Of a DNA stretch of 64,000 nucleotides, positions 31,350 through 42,589 are shown in pieces. This stretch comes from Phytophthora quininea. Lineage: Eukaryota > Oomycota > Peronosporomycetes > Peronosporales > Peronosporaceae. Position numbers and translations under genes: made by a program. The stretch lies in contig JAAVTG010001003.1 in assembly GCA_011947345.1 (NCBI GenBank), positions 1,426,001 through 1,490,000 on the forward strand, written 5' to 3'. Below the pieces are notes generated by a model that worked only from the letters and a program-made list of their open reading frames with translations, was not told the origin of the DNA and made no database searches. Each line of letters begins with the position of its first letter. Within the stretch, counting starts at the first letter, position 1.

Positions 31350-34300
31350 ATGGTGGCCATGGCAACCGCCAGCGATGTACGAACCATCCACCTGGTGGTG
31401 GACGGCATGATGTGTCAGAAGAACTGCGGCTCCACCGTCGAGAACGCGCTACGAGGCGTGGACGGGGTGGCGACGGCGATGGTCAAGTTCGAGGACCGCA
31501 TGGCCGTGGTGACGCTGAAGGCGCCCGGCAGCGCCACGCTGGAGCAGCTCGTGGACATGGTGGAGTGCGTGGGCTTCGAGGCCGGCGCGTACGACGCAAC
31601 CAGGGCGGCCGAGATCAAGTTGGCGTTCCAGAAGCAGAAGATGCAGCAGCAGGAGCAGGAGACGGCGGTGGTGGACGTGGCAGACGCCACGGGACACCTG
31701 AGAGCAGTGTTCCACGTGGAAGGCATGAGCTGCGCCGCCTGCGTGAAGGCGATCGAGGACTATCTGGGCAAGGAGCAGGGTGTGCTGCACTGTCGGGTGG
31801 GTCTCATCAGTCAGAAGGCGGAGGTGGCGTTCGACCGAGATCTGATCAAGAGCGAGACGGAGCTGGGGAAGATGATTGATGAGGCTGGCTACAAGGCGAC
31901 GTTCTCTCACGTGGTGGAGCCTGGAGACGACGACTCGTTGGAGCTGAAGTTTACGGTGACGGGAATGAGTTGTGCGGCGTGTGTGGGGAAAGTGGAGAGA
32001 GCCGTCGGGAAGCTGCCAGGGGTGACCAAAGTGCAGGTGAATCTGCCGTTGAACAAGGCTCATGTGCATCTGAAGCAGCTCTCGAAGACTGGTCCTCGCG
32101 ACGTGATGGAGTGCATCAATGGTTTGGGATACAGTGCTGAGATTGCGTCGGAGACGACGGACCAGAACGCTCTGAGCAAGTCGGAGGTGGAGAAGTGGCG
32201 CAAACTGCTGACTACAGCGATGATTTTCGCTCTTCCGGCGACGCTGATTCATATGGTGCTGATGTACATCCCGCCGGTGGAGAAGGTTCTAACGACGCGT
32301 ATCCTCAACGGAGTGACGTTAAGGCTGCTGTTGTTATTCCTGTTGGCCACCCCGTGCAGTTTGGTATTGGCTGGAGATTCTACGTGGCAGCGTGGAAAGG
32401 ACTGAAGCACGGAGCCATGGGCATGGATTTCCTCGTCGTAGCAGGCACGACCATGTCGTATGCGTACAGTTTTGTGTCGATGATCGGTTCGGCGATCCAC
32501 GAGAACTACATGGGCCACCACTTCTTCGAGTCGTCGGCGATGCTTCTTACGTTTGTCACGTTGGGTAAATACATGGAATCGATGGCGAAGGGCAAGACAG
32601 CGGATGCGTTATCGGAGTTGGCGAAACTCCAGCCCAAGACTGCGCTGTTGGTTGATACTGGCAAGCGTGACCGCGAGATTCCTATTGAGCTGGTGCAGCG
32701 TGGAGATCTGTTGCGTATCCTGCCGGGGGCTAACATTCCTACGGACGGAGTGGTGAAGTCAGGATCGAGCTCGACAGACGAGTCGATGCTAACGGGCGAG
32801 AGTATGCCAGTGCCGAAGAAAGCAGGCGACTACGTTTTCGGGTCAACTGTGAACCAGCAAGGTACGCTGGTGATCGAGTCGAGTTGTTTGGGCAGCGAGA
32901 GCTCGGCTCTTTCCCAAATTTGTGCATTGATTGAGGACGCTCAACTACACAAGGCACCGATCCAGGCATACGCGGACTGGCTGGCGTCGATCTTTGCGCC
33001 GTGTGTACTGGGGTTGTCTCTGTTAACCTTCACGACGTGGTTGTTTCTGCTATCGATGGACATTGTTCCGCCACAGTGGAAATTAGATTTGGGGGTATCT
33101 GTAGCTACTGGCCATGCGGACGATCTCTTCCTATCGGTTTTGTTCGGAATCTCCGTTGTGGTTATCGCCTGCCCATGCGCTCTCGGACTCGCCACTCCTA
33201 CCGCTGTCATGGTTGGATGCGGAGTCGGCGCCAAGAAGGGTGTGCTCATCAAGGGTGGACGTGCTCTCGAGACTGCGCGATACATTGACACCATCGTGTT
33301 CGACAAGACTGGAACGCTCACCCTCGGACACCCGTCGGTGCGAGATGTGGTGGTGGCCGATCGTGCTTACACCCCGTGAGCTGCTGTACTACGGAGCGTC
33401 GTTGGAGTGCGTGAGTGAGCACGTTCTCGGTAAGGCTATCGTGGTGACTGCCACGGAACACGAGAAGCTGCTGCTGCAGGACCCGACTGAGGTGCACGTG
33501 GTTCCCGGTCGCGGTATCGAAGGTGTCGTAGCTGCCAGCGACGTCACCGCGCGGAAGTCTCCCGCGAAAGTGATGGTGGGCAACTCGGAGTACTGCGAGG
33601 AGAAGGGCATCGAAATCGGCGAGAAGATGCGCACCCATATGCACGAACTCGAGCTAGAAGGCAAGACCGTGGTGATGGTGTGCGTCGAAGACAAGCTGGT
33701 GGGGGTCATCGCGCTGGCTGACGCTCCCCGCCCGGAAGCAAAGGCGGTGGTGCAGCATTTGAAGTCGATGGGGTTGGACGTGTGGCTGATCACGGGAGAC
33801 AACCTGCGGACAGCCAGCGCCATCGCTCGGCAGATGGGTATCAACCACGTGAAGGCGGTGGCATTGCCTGGTGAGAAAGCCTCCCAGATCAAGGCCTTGC
33901 AGTCTCAAATAAACCCCGTGACGCTGAAGCCTCGGGTGGTGTGCATGGTGGGGGACGGCATCAACGACGCGCCGGCTCTGGCGCAGTCGGACATCGGCAT
34001 GGCCATCGGCGCCGGCACGCAGATCGCCAAGGCGGAGGCCGACATGGTGCTGGTGAAGAGTGCGCTGACGGACGTGGTGGTGGCGCTGGACTTGGCCCGC
34101 GTCGTGTTCTCCCGCATCAAGCTCAACTTCTTCTTCTCGATCGTGTACAACGCCGTGGGGATTCCGTTGGCAGCGGGTATGTTCTTCCCGTTGATTCACC
34201 GCATGATGCCACCGGCGTGCGCTGGTTTGGCGATGGCGTTCTCGTCCGTGTCGGTGGTGATTTCGTCGCTACTGCTGAAGAGATACCAACCCCGGTGGTG

Positions 34301-34410
34301 GGGGATGTCGAAGTCAAACACCATTTCAAGGACGATGCGAAGGTGATTGAGCTCAAAAACATGGTCCGTCAAAGATTGGTGCGTCTCACAAGACATACGC
34401 GCCTTTGACT
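31350..34410 (+). CDS. P1B-type copper-transporting ATPase, tandem copy 2 (three metal-binding domains)
   Basis: Same architecture as copy 1 but starting (ATG 31350, [14 protein letters not shown]) with only one CxxxC domain before the two GMSCAAC domains. It has [21 protein letters not shown] and [10 protein letters not shown], with YN/SS transmembrane signatures. Identity to copy 1 is nearly complete over 27692-28555/31385-32270 and again over 29445-30575/33149-34275, but visibly lower between, with many synonymous changes. Frame breaks occur at 32350 (C4; copy 1 has a base more), 33372 (C4, shared) and 34290 (C4). The tail [15 protein letters not shown] corresponds to that of copy 1; its exact end is uncertain because of another shift near 34395. 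Confidence 0.85.
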
Positions 34411-34597
34411 AATTCCGAAGAGGTAAGATTTGTCTGCAGCTTGGACTGAAAGTTAGCAGACTGCTTGAAATTGATCGATGAATTGCTGACATTGTGTATT
34501 CGGTGAATGTGCTTTTGCAGTGGGATGATTAGAATGAGACGAGTGATATGGAGTGCGTACAACTATTATTGAAGGCAAAGTAATGAAGCTCAAGCAT

Positions 34598-36524
34598 TTA
34601 CCCAAAGACGATTGAAGTTGGTCTTCGTTCTTCCTCTTCGTCTCCATCGTAGCATTTGTCTACAGGTGCTTGTTTGACGACTGTCTTGCGTGTGCGCTGG
34701 GGTTTTCGGCTGGATGATACTCGTGCTTTTTCACCTGAAGATCGACCGTCCTCACGTGATCCAGCATGGTAGTTCAATGCGGAGCCGAGTTTGCTTTCCT
34801 CGTCACAGAATTCTGCCAGCAATTTCAACCTCGCGGTGGCCCAGCGAGATCGATCTTTCTCTCGTTCTCGAGCCGTGCTGCGTTTGATCAAACTAGTTAG
34901 CTTATCTATGGCTGGTGTTCGACAAACCGCCGGAACGCACCTTGTAATTCAGCGACTTGCTCATTCAGCATACTCTTTTCATCGGTGGCATCCTGGATGA
35001 GTGCCAAGCATAAGCCCCTGCTTTAAAATAGTCAACACATTCGGTGCACATACCCGGAGTGCAATCTGCAGCTCGGATACTTCGCTTCTCAGCTTTCGTT
35101 CCTTGTGCTGCATCTCTTTCTTCATCTGCTCGGAAAGTAGCAAAGAAAAATGTTAGAAGAGGTACAAAAACTGATGCTATAGAACAAGCATGTGTGACCT
35201 CATCCAGGTGTTGGCCACGGCTCTGAAGGAAGTCGCGCTGCATATTTTCGATCTCCTTCTGCTTCTCTTGCAAAGCTGACTGGGCTTCCTGGAGTTGCTT
35301 TTTCCTGTTGGTCAATTTGTTTTCCAACGTCACCACGCGCTTTTCGCCTTCAGCTTTTTCCGACGCAATCGATAATTTCAACGACGCCGTGTGTGCTTCT
35401 AGTCGCTGGATCTTCATGCTCATCTCGCCATTCATCTGCAATTGTTCGTCATAGCTGCGCTGTGTCTGTTGCTGCTGGGCTTTTGCATCGGCGATCATGT
35501 TGTCGCAGTCCTCAATCATCTTTGTCTGCCGCACAGTTGTGGCTAGTAAATTTTGAACCTGCTCCTCCAACTGGCGCACTTCGTTTTCAAACTTTTTGTT
35601 CGCGATACAGCTCTGCTCAAGTTGCTTCTGAAGCGTTTCCACAGTTTGGGCATGTGCTCGATCGACATCCTTAAGTTTATGCCTCCAATGACGTTCTAAC
35701 TTCTTCTGTTCATCGCTTTGGGTTCCGCGAGAATGCTCAAGCTGCTCGATGTGTTGTTCCAGTGCGGCCAGCACGTTTTTCAGCTCGCTGACTTCCTCCT
35801 CGTGGTCCTGTCGACAGGTTTTAAGCGTTTGCCGCAGTTGATCCCGCTCCACCTCTGTATGACCAAGTTTTTCCATTATTACCTGCAATTCCGACTTCTT
35901 CTCGTTGCACATTTCCTCCAGACTCCTAGCGCGTTGCTCCAATACTTTAACACTCTGTAGATACGCCATATTCTCCTGCTCTGCGCCGCGCAAAGTTGAT
36001 ACGACTCGTTGCAGCGTTTCATTCTCAGCCTTTTGGTAGGCCAGTTGTCTTTCAAGCTCTTGGTTTCGTTCCCCCAACCGTTCCACTTGAGCTCGCTGTG
36101 TTCTTAAGCGCTCCACTGACTGCTGAATTTCACCAAGCTCAGTCGAAGTGGACAGCGCACTGGCACTGAGGTCGTTGGATGAACTGGGAACTCCTTGGTA
36201 CGGGTGCCAAAAGATGTGTCGTCTTTCTTTCGGGCTGTGATCGCTGGCAGAGTCGTGGTCATCGCCATGTTCGTAGTTGAATCGGTTGGTATCGCAGTCA
36301 ACGTCCTCGTCGATCACTTCTGTCTCTTGGGTGGAGCTGACCGAGTCATACCTGCTCGCTGTGGCGTGCAAGACGGAGGATTCGTAGTGAGCAGCAACTG
36401 GAACGGATTTCTTCTTGGCCTCAGCACGACGAGAATTTGTTGCCGCTGTTGTTGCTGGCTTTGCTTCGGGTTTCCTGTCGTTCTTGGAGATGACTTTGGC
36501 ATGAAGTTCGCACTTCCGAGCCAT
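34598..36524 (-). CDS. Long coiled-coil protein of unknown function
   Basis: ATG at 36524. The first 120 residues are polar and disordered, with basic and acidic patches. Then there is almost continuous heptad coiled coil (ELGEIQQSVERLRTQRAQVE and onward), rich in Gln, Glu, Arg and Leu. Two introns are clear: 35129-35198 (GTCACA...GAG, TCTAAC branch) and 34993-35053 (GTATGT...CAG). They join HLDE to QMKKEMQHKERKLRSEVSEL, then ALR to DATDEKSMLNEQ. The frame meets a stop at 34905, but one extra C there leads into IDKLTSLIKRSTARER and a basic tail ending at 34598. Whether the tail belongs is inference. No family recognised; similar proteins act at centrosomes, axonemes or Golgi. Confidence 0.7.
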
Positions 36525-36730
36525 CGGTGACCAACTTGTCTGCTGTCGAGACTAACCTAAAGTTGGAACGTGTCGACAATCCTCCTGGTGGTTGCATGTT
36601 CACCAGGTCGCGAGGTTGGGACCTTGTCCCCCCCTCGTTGGCATCGCCAATTCATCGATTCGCATGTATTTGGTTACGCATAACTGGGCGGGTTTTAAGT
36701 TCACAATGGGAATGCTTCAAACTCAGCCGT

Positions 36731-38305
36731 CTAGATGTCCCACGTAAGGTTGAGCGAGCGGTCGATCTCCTCGACCTGGGCCTTCTCCGGGAAGCGGGTG
36801 TGGTTGATGCCCATGAGCCGCTGCACGACACGCACCACTTGGCAGCTGTAGCCGAACTCGTTGTCGTACCAAACGTATAGCACCACCTTGTTGCCGTCCA
36901 CGATGGTCGCCTTGCCGTCCACGGTGCCAGCGGCGCGGCTTCCGATGAAGTCCGACGACGCCACTTCGGCCGAGTTGACAAAGTCGATCTGGTTCTGCAG
37001 CGGCGAGTCCAGCGATACCTTGGACATGAAGTCGTTCATCTTCTCCTTGGTCAGGCCTTCGGCCTTGGTAGGGTCCAAGTGCAGGTTCAGGATCGCCAGC
37101 GACACGTTGGGGGTCGGGACTCGAATAGCGTTGGCCGTGAGCTTGTCCTTGAGTGAAGGCAGGCACTTGACCACAGCCGCGGCAGCTCCCGTCTCTGTGA
37201 TAACCATGTTCAACACGGCGCTGCGCCCACGACGCTCCTTCATGTGGTAGTTGTCGATCAAGTTCTGGTCGTTCGTGAACGAGTGCACCGTCTCAATGTG
37301 GCCGCCCACGATGCCGAACTTCTTGTCCAGCGCATACAGCGACGGCGCAATGGCGTTGGTCGTGCAGGACGCCGCCGAGTAAATGTTGTCGCTGCTGGAG
37401 ATCGTGCTGTCGTTCACGCCCGCCACAATCGTGGGGACATTTCCCTTGGCCGGCGCCGTCAAGATGACCTTGGACACGCCAGGAGACTTCAAGTGCAGTC
37501 CCAGTGCGTCAGCATCACGCCAGCGTCCAGTGTTGTCGATGACCACGGCGTTGTTGATGCCGTACGCCGTGTAGTCGCATTTGTCCGGTCCGTCCGAGTA
37601 GATGATCTGGATGAGGTTGCCGTTGGCGATGATGGCGTTGGCTTCCTCATTGAATTGGATGGTGCCGTGGAACGGACCGTGGACCGAGTCGCGACGTAGC
37701 AGACTGGCGCGCTTGACCAGGTCCTCTTTCGTTCCCTTACGCACCACAATGGCACGCAGCATGAGCTTCACTCCGGGCCCGCTCTTCTCAATGAGAAGAC
37801 GCGCCAAGAGGCGACCGATGCGGCCGAAGCCGTAGAGGATCACGTCGCTGGGCGTCGTAGACGGTGGCGGCGCCAGTCCAGCCATCTTGGCGTTCAGAAG
37901 GTCGCCCAGAGCGTGCACTTTGGCGTCCCGAGCCTCGGGCGTGATCTGCGCCTGTACGTCCAGCACCTCCTTCTCCGCGAAGACGAAGGTGCGGCCCAGG
38001 TCGATGCGCATGCCGCGAGCGTTGGGCGTGTACTGCACGAGCGCCAGCAGCACCACGAGCGTCTCGGTGGGCTGCATGCGCTTGCCCACGTACTTGCAGA
38101 CGTAGTTGTGCAGCTTGATGAGCTCGATGCTGTTCTTGTGGACCAGACCTTTGCCGAAGAGGACGCTGATGATGTTGGTCTCCCGGTAGAGCCGCCCGAT
38201 GAGCGGCACCATCAGGTCGGCCGCGTTCTCCTGCGTCTTCCATTGCTCCAGCTCCGACTCGCGCAGCGCGTTGATCTGCGCGCTCGTCAGCGAAGAGTCT
38301 GCCAT
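36731..38305 (-). CDS. GAPDH: Glyceraldehyde-3-phosphate dehydrogenase with ~150-residue N-terminal extension
   Basis: Intact, 524 residues from the ATG at 38305, chosen because the Inr/FPR lies about 40 nt upstream and no upstream in-frame ATG fits a leader. Residues 1-150 form the extra helical domain (ENAADLMVPLIGRLYRETNI, KLHNYVCKYVGKRM) seen in some bacterial GAPDHs of gammaproteobacteria and Bacteroidetes. Then comes the NAD-binding GFGRIGRLLARLL (about 159-171), the catalytic SAASCTTNAIAP with Cys314, His341 in ETVHSFTNDQ, and WYDNEFGYS. It catalyses oxidation of G3P to 1,3-bisphosphoglycerate. The bacterial-like architecture suggests horizontal or endosymbiotic origin. No targeting peptide seen. 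The upstream neighbour CCDC39 is divergent. Confidence 0.93.
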   Translation of the reverse strand: MADSSLTSAQINALRESELEQWKTQENAADLMVPLIGRLYRETNIISVLFGKGLVHKNSIELIKLHNYVCKYVGKRMQPTETLVVLLALVQYTPNARGMRIDLGRTFVFAEKEVLDVQAQITPEARDAKVHALGDLLNAKMAGLAPPPSTTPSDVILYGFGRIGRLLARLLIEKSGPGVKLMLRAIVVRKGTKEDLVKRASLLRRDSVHGPFHGTIQFNEEANAIIANGNLIQIIYSDGPDKCDYTAYGINNAVVIDNTGRWRDADALGLHLKSPGVSKVILTAPAKGNVPTIVAGVNDSTISSSDNIYSAASCTTNAIAPSLYALDKKFGIVGGHIETVHSFTNDQNLIDNYHMKERRGRSAVLNMVITETGAAAAVVKCLPSLKDKLTANAIRVPTPNVSLAILNLHLDPTKAEGLTKEKMNDFMSKVSLDSPLQNQIDFVNSAEVASSDFIGSRAAGTVDGKATIVDGNKVVLYVWYDNEFGYSCQVVRVVQRLMGINHTRFPEKAQVEEIDRSLNLTWDI

Positions 38306-38335
38306 GGTCTCTTGGTGGTGCTTGAATATGCTTGG

Positions 38336-38351
38336 CAAATTCAAAAGTGAG
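38336..38351 (-). promoter_or_regulatory. Oomycete Inr/FPR core promoter of the GAPDH gene
   Basis: On the minus strand this reads CTCACTTTTGAATTTG, an initiator (TCACTTTT) joined to an AATTTG flanking element, 31-46 nt before the ATG at 38305. The fit to the oomycete consensus is good and it settles the translation start. Confidence 0.7.
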
Positions 38352-38697
38352 AGTAGCCCTCGCAAGATTAACCGTTTGCCACGTCGGCTGCGTCGTTGAG
38401 TTAAATGGCGAAGTTGGCCAATCAGCAGATAGATACTATCATATAGCATTCTATCATCTGCTCCAGCGTCAACATGGCTGTCAGCAACTGACGTAGCAGC
38501 CACCCGATGCGCAAGACGGACGGCGAGGAGCGACAACGCGCTCTACTGCGGCCTCCCTACGTCATCGGATTGCCATTCGATCTCCTCCTGCATGCAGGCT
38601 CGGTAACGGATGGGGCTGGATTTAGTGGTTTGGGGCGTTTCTAGAGGCGACTCCATGGACCCGACAGGCCAGTTGAGGCTGCGCACAGACGCTCAAG

Positions 38698-41600
38698 ATG
38701 CCTGACAGCGTCGGGGATGACGAGGAGACTGCTGTGGGGAAGTTCAAGTGGTGTTCGACAGCGAGGACGTCGAGACGAGCAACAACTTCGGTGGGGGCTA
38801 CGAGGGCGGCAAGTATGAGGAGTCGCAGAGCGTCAACGACCAGCTGGACTCGGAACCGGAGGAACACTACACCTGGAAGCGAGCCGACGGGCGGCAGCGG
38901 AGCGCAAGTGAAGATGAAGACGAAGAGGGCGAGCTAGCGGACAACAACAGCGAGTTCAGCGGCAACGCAGACGACAAGACGGTCCGGACGTTGCCGACTG
39001 GCATCGACGACTTGCCGCTGTTTGCGGACGAGAAGAACCGCGAGCTGCATGCGCAGATTCGCGTCAAGGAAGCTCGCTTCGAAGCGACGAAACGCGAGCT
39101 GGCGGAGACGTCGTCGCGGGTGGAAATCATGACCGAGCACCTCAAGAATGTACAGCAAGAACTGCTGCACACGCAGGCGCTCCATGGAGCTAAACTCAAG
39201 GAAGTGACGAGCGAGGAGCACATGAGGCAGTTGGCACAGCGCGAGATTGGACGAGTCGCCCAAGAAGCAAAAGTGTTGGACGCTGAGGCTACAGAGCTGG
39301 AACGCAAGCTCGCGGGGCTGCAAAGCTCGCTGTTCAAGGGCAATGAGGCCATGGACGCGTTCAAGCTCCAGATGAACTGGAACCAGGACGAAATGGAGCA
39401 GTGGGCGGTGGCAGCACGTCAGAAAGAGGAAGATGCGATGGCTCTGGAGCGCTACCGAAGGGCGGACGAGACTCGCATCAAGGAGCTGACGCTGGCACTG
39501 GAGAAGCTCACGCAGCAGCTCGTGCAAGCGAAGCGCGAGGTGGACGACGAGGCTATGGAAACTCAAGCCAAGCAGATCGAGCTGGACAAGACCGCCGAGG
39601 AATTCCGCTCTCTACATGCTGAGCGCGCTAAGCTCGTTGCTCAATGGCAAGGCACGCTTGAGGCGATGCGAGCTCGCGACGAGGAAATTACGCAGGCCAG
39701 CGAGCAGTTTGCGATAGCTCAGCGCGGACTACAGAGCAAGCAGGAGGTGCTCGCAGAGCAAAAGCGCCGTCTCAAGCAGCAGGAGACCGCGAATAGTGAG
39801 GCGCAGGCGCAGCTGTCGGGAAAAGAGCGCGCGCAGTCCAAGGCGCAGCAGGAACTGCAGCAAACGGGTGCTCGACTGCAAACGTTTCGTGATCAAGTGG
39901 AGCTGCTCAAGAACGAACTGGCCAGCGCCGTTGCTGCTCTAAACCAGCAGCGCTCGGTCAACTCGACCCGTGATGATCGACTGGAAGCGATGAAGCAAGA
40001 ACTCGAGTCAGCTCGAGCGCGGTTCAAAGGAACTCGACAAGCTCTCGAGCGTTGCAAGAACTCCACGATGGACGCCGAGACACTGGCCAAGCAAGCCGAA
40101 GCTGATCTGGCTGACATCGAGAACGAAGTGAAGCGTCTCGACAAGGAGATCGCTTTGCAGAAGGAGGTCATGTTCCGCAAGAGTCAGCAATTGTTCGCTC
40201 TGCGGCAACAAGAGGCGAGTCTGGTGGCCGAGCTTTCAGGTGCGAAGGCAGCGGCGCAAAACCTCCGTTCGAAGCTGCGCTCTTTGGATGCACAAGCGTT
40301 GCGGCAGCAGGAACTCGTGTACAATGGCGAGTTCCAGATCCAGCAAATGGAGCGCAAGGTGGCGAGAGCTAGTGGTGAGCGAAGCGCAGACGAAACCAAA
40401 GCTCTACAAGCCCAGATCCAAGTGTTGCAGATGGAGCTGGACCGTGTGAAGGCTGAGCAAACGATGCTCGCAACGCAGTGCAAGAAGCTGGAGGAAGAGC
40501 GTCGAGCTCAAGAGCGGTCCCGTAAAGCTCTAATCGCTCAGCAAAAGAGGTGGATGCCCAAATCGCAGAGCATGAGCTACGCAATGAAAGCTGTGCGCAT
40601 GCACTCAAGGCTTCACTCAAGAACAAGGAGGAGTTGCTGATCCAGCACGACCTGCAGGCTCTCGAAGTCCGTCGTCTGCGCGACCTGCTACATGCACGTG
40701 CGGATGAGGTTTTGTCGCTCGAAAATCGCGACTTCCAGCTGAAGAAGAGCATGGAAGAACGCAAACGTGAGATCTCTTCACACCAGGAACTTCAGCGTGC
40801 AGCGAACAAGGCCATTGACGAGGAACGTCACCGAGTTTCAGTGGAGCTTGCAGAGCGAGAGCAGCGCGTCCGCAAATTGCAGGCCAAGTTCGAGACGCTG
40901 TGCAAGATGGGAGCGTATGCAGATGACGATGGCGACACCGAGGCAGGCAAAGAGCGCAGCCAAGCGTACTTTGTGATTCGAGCGGCACAGCGTCGCGAGG
41001 AGCTCCAACGCGAAGGTGACGAGCTCGATGACAAGATTCGCGTTGCCGAAAAGGATGTTCGCGCTCTGAAGAAGACGTTAGCGCACCTTGAAGAGCGCAA
41101 CTCGGCCTACCGCAAGAGTTTCCACCGTGCAGATCTAGCAGGCGACGACGCCCAACGCCTTGCAGCTCTCGAAGCGCAGGCCAAAATGGCCGAAGACACT
41201 TTTTCAAGAAGAAGAAAGAGCTGGCGCGAGTGGAGCTGGACGTGACAAGTGAGACCCAGAGACTGCGTGAAGTGGAGACTCAGCGCGACTTTGCTCGCGC
41301 CAATGCTACGCAGCTCGAGAGTGCGCTATCCCAAGTGGATCGCGAGGTGCAGACTGAGCGCACGAAGTGGGGCAAAGTTGTCAAGAAACTCGACCGTCAG
41401 ATGCGCGAGCACCGCCAGTACGCTGTCAGTGCCAGCGAGTTTGATGCAGACAATTCCAAAGACAGCGAATGGCGGACGAAGGAGCAGGTGATGCTGGAAG
41501 CGTTGGAGCTCAAGGAGATCAGCGCCAGTTTGTTGTACACGCTCGGCCAGCTCGCCAACGAGTTCCCTGAAATTGGCGACACGCTGCAGACGACAGTACG

Positions 41601-41874
41601 GGAGGCGGGGATGCACATTCCGGCGGTCCCGCCTGGACGAACAGCAGCAGCGAGAGCCGACGGAGCAAATGGACGCCCGTTGTCGGCACGCAGCGACAAA
41701 AGGTAAGCAACGAACTCCATGTTCTCATTATCCTAAAACTAACTTAGTTCCTTGATTTCCAGCGATCGATCCGTCCGCAGTGTGGGCAGCAACGGTTCCC
41801 ACCGCAGTCTCGGCAGCAACGGCTCCGGCGTGCGCGTAGCTGCTCCCATGAAACAAGTCCGCTTGGGATTCTAA
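38698..41874 (+). CDS. CCDC39: Coiled-coil domain protein 39 (axonemal 96-nm ruler subunit)
   Basis: About 1,040 residues, nearly all coiled coil. CCDC39 with CCDC40 forms the molecular ruler that places radial spokes, inner dynein arms and the nexin-dynein complex on doublet microtubules. Recognised blocks, compared with remembered vertebrate sequence, are LQMNWNQDEMEQW with RIKELTLALEKLT, NGEFQIQQMERKVAR, ADEVLSLENRDFQL, and AYFVIRAAQRREELQREGDE. The start MPDSVGDDEE (38698) joins the main frame by a shift near 38745. Other shifts are at 40553 (A4) and 41200 (T5); one more base in each restores reading. The last intron, 41703-41762, has branch CTAAC. The Ser/Gly/Arg tail ends VRLGF. Confidence 0.9.
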
Positions 41875-41941
41875 GTCACTTAAACATTGAAAGCTGTCAA
41901 CTTGTTGGTTTGTCTGCTTTGCTAGCTGTTCGGCTACTCCT

Positions 41942-42589
41942 CTACTCCAGCTTCTTGGCGATGGACGCGACCACGAAGCCCAGCGCGCCCAGTGTGGCGA
42001 TGTGCAGCCACGTGGACACAGTGAAGAACGGGCAGTCGCTCAGACTATGGTAGGGCAGGTGCTCGCGGGGGCGCATGGGGCAGCCGCCGCGGATCGTGGC
42101 CTCGCGCAGACGCGCCTGCTCGACGGCCGTCTGGGCCCACTCGGTCCCGTGGTTGTGGCCCTTGCCCGAGAGTCCAGCGCGGTCCTTGGCCTGCTGCTCG
42201 TTGAGCACCGTGAGCACGCCGAAGAGCACGGGCACGCCCGTGTCCAGCTGCACCTTCATGATGCCCTGCGTGACGGCCTCGCAGATGTACTCGAAGTGCA
42301 TCGTGTCGCCCTTGATGAGCGTGCCCACGCAGACCACGGCGTCCAGCGGCTGCGACGCGATGACGCGGCTGGCGGCGTACGGCAGCTCGTAGGCGCCCGA
42401 GACCTGCACGGTCACCACGTCGCCCTCGGACACGCCCGAGCGCACCAGCTCCGCCTTGCAGGCGGCCACCAGCGAGTCCACCACCTCAGCGTTCCACTTG
42501 GCGTGCACGATGGCCACGCGCAGACCCGTGCCGTCCGTCTTGCGACTGCTGAGCGCCGAGAGCGCGTGCTGCTTGATGGCGCCGGGCAT
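41942..42589 (-). CDS. ribH: 6,7-dimethyl-8-ribityllumazine synthase with a C-terminal membrane anchor
   Basis: Penultimate step of riboflavin synthesis: condenses the ribityl-amino-uracil with dihydroxybutanone phosphate. The core (about residues 20-165) is complete: AIVHAKWN, VSGAYELPYAA, GTLIKGDTMHFEYI with catalytic His98, PVLFGVLTV and GTEWAQTAVEQARL. The family is usually about 155 residues; this protein has 215. The extra C-terminus has a Cys/Pro-rich linker (GGCPMRPREHLP). A single hydrophobic helix follows (about 188-210, FFTVSTWLHIATLGALGFVV) and then AKKLE. That is the form of a tail-anchored protein, probably on mitochondrial outer membrane, ER or peroxisome. No intron or frame damage. 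Convergent with CCDC39, 67 bp apart. Confidence 0.93.
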   Translation of the reverse strand: MPGAIKQHALSALSSRKTDGTGLRVAIVHAKWNAEVVDSLVAACKAELVRSGVSEGDVVTVQVSGAYELPYAASRVIASQPLDAVVCVGTLIKGDTMHFEYICEAVTQGIMKVQLDTGVPVLFGVLTVLNEQQAKDRAGLSGKGHNHGTEWAQTAVEQARLREATIRGGCPMRPREHLPYHSLSDCPFFTVSTWLHIATLGALGFVVASIAKKLE

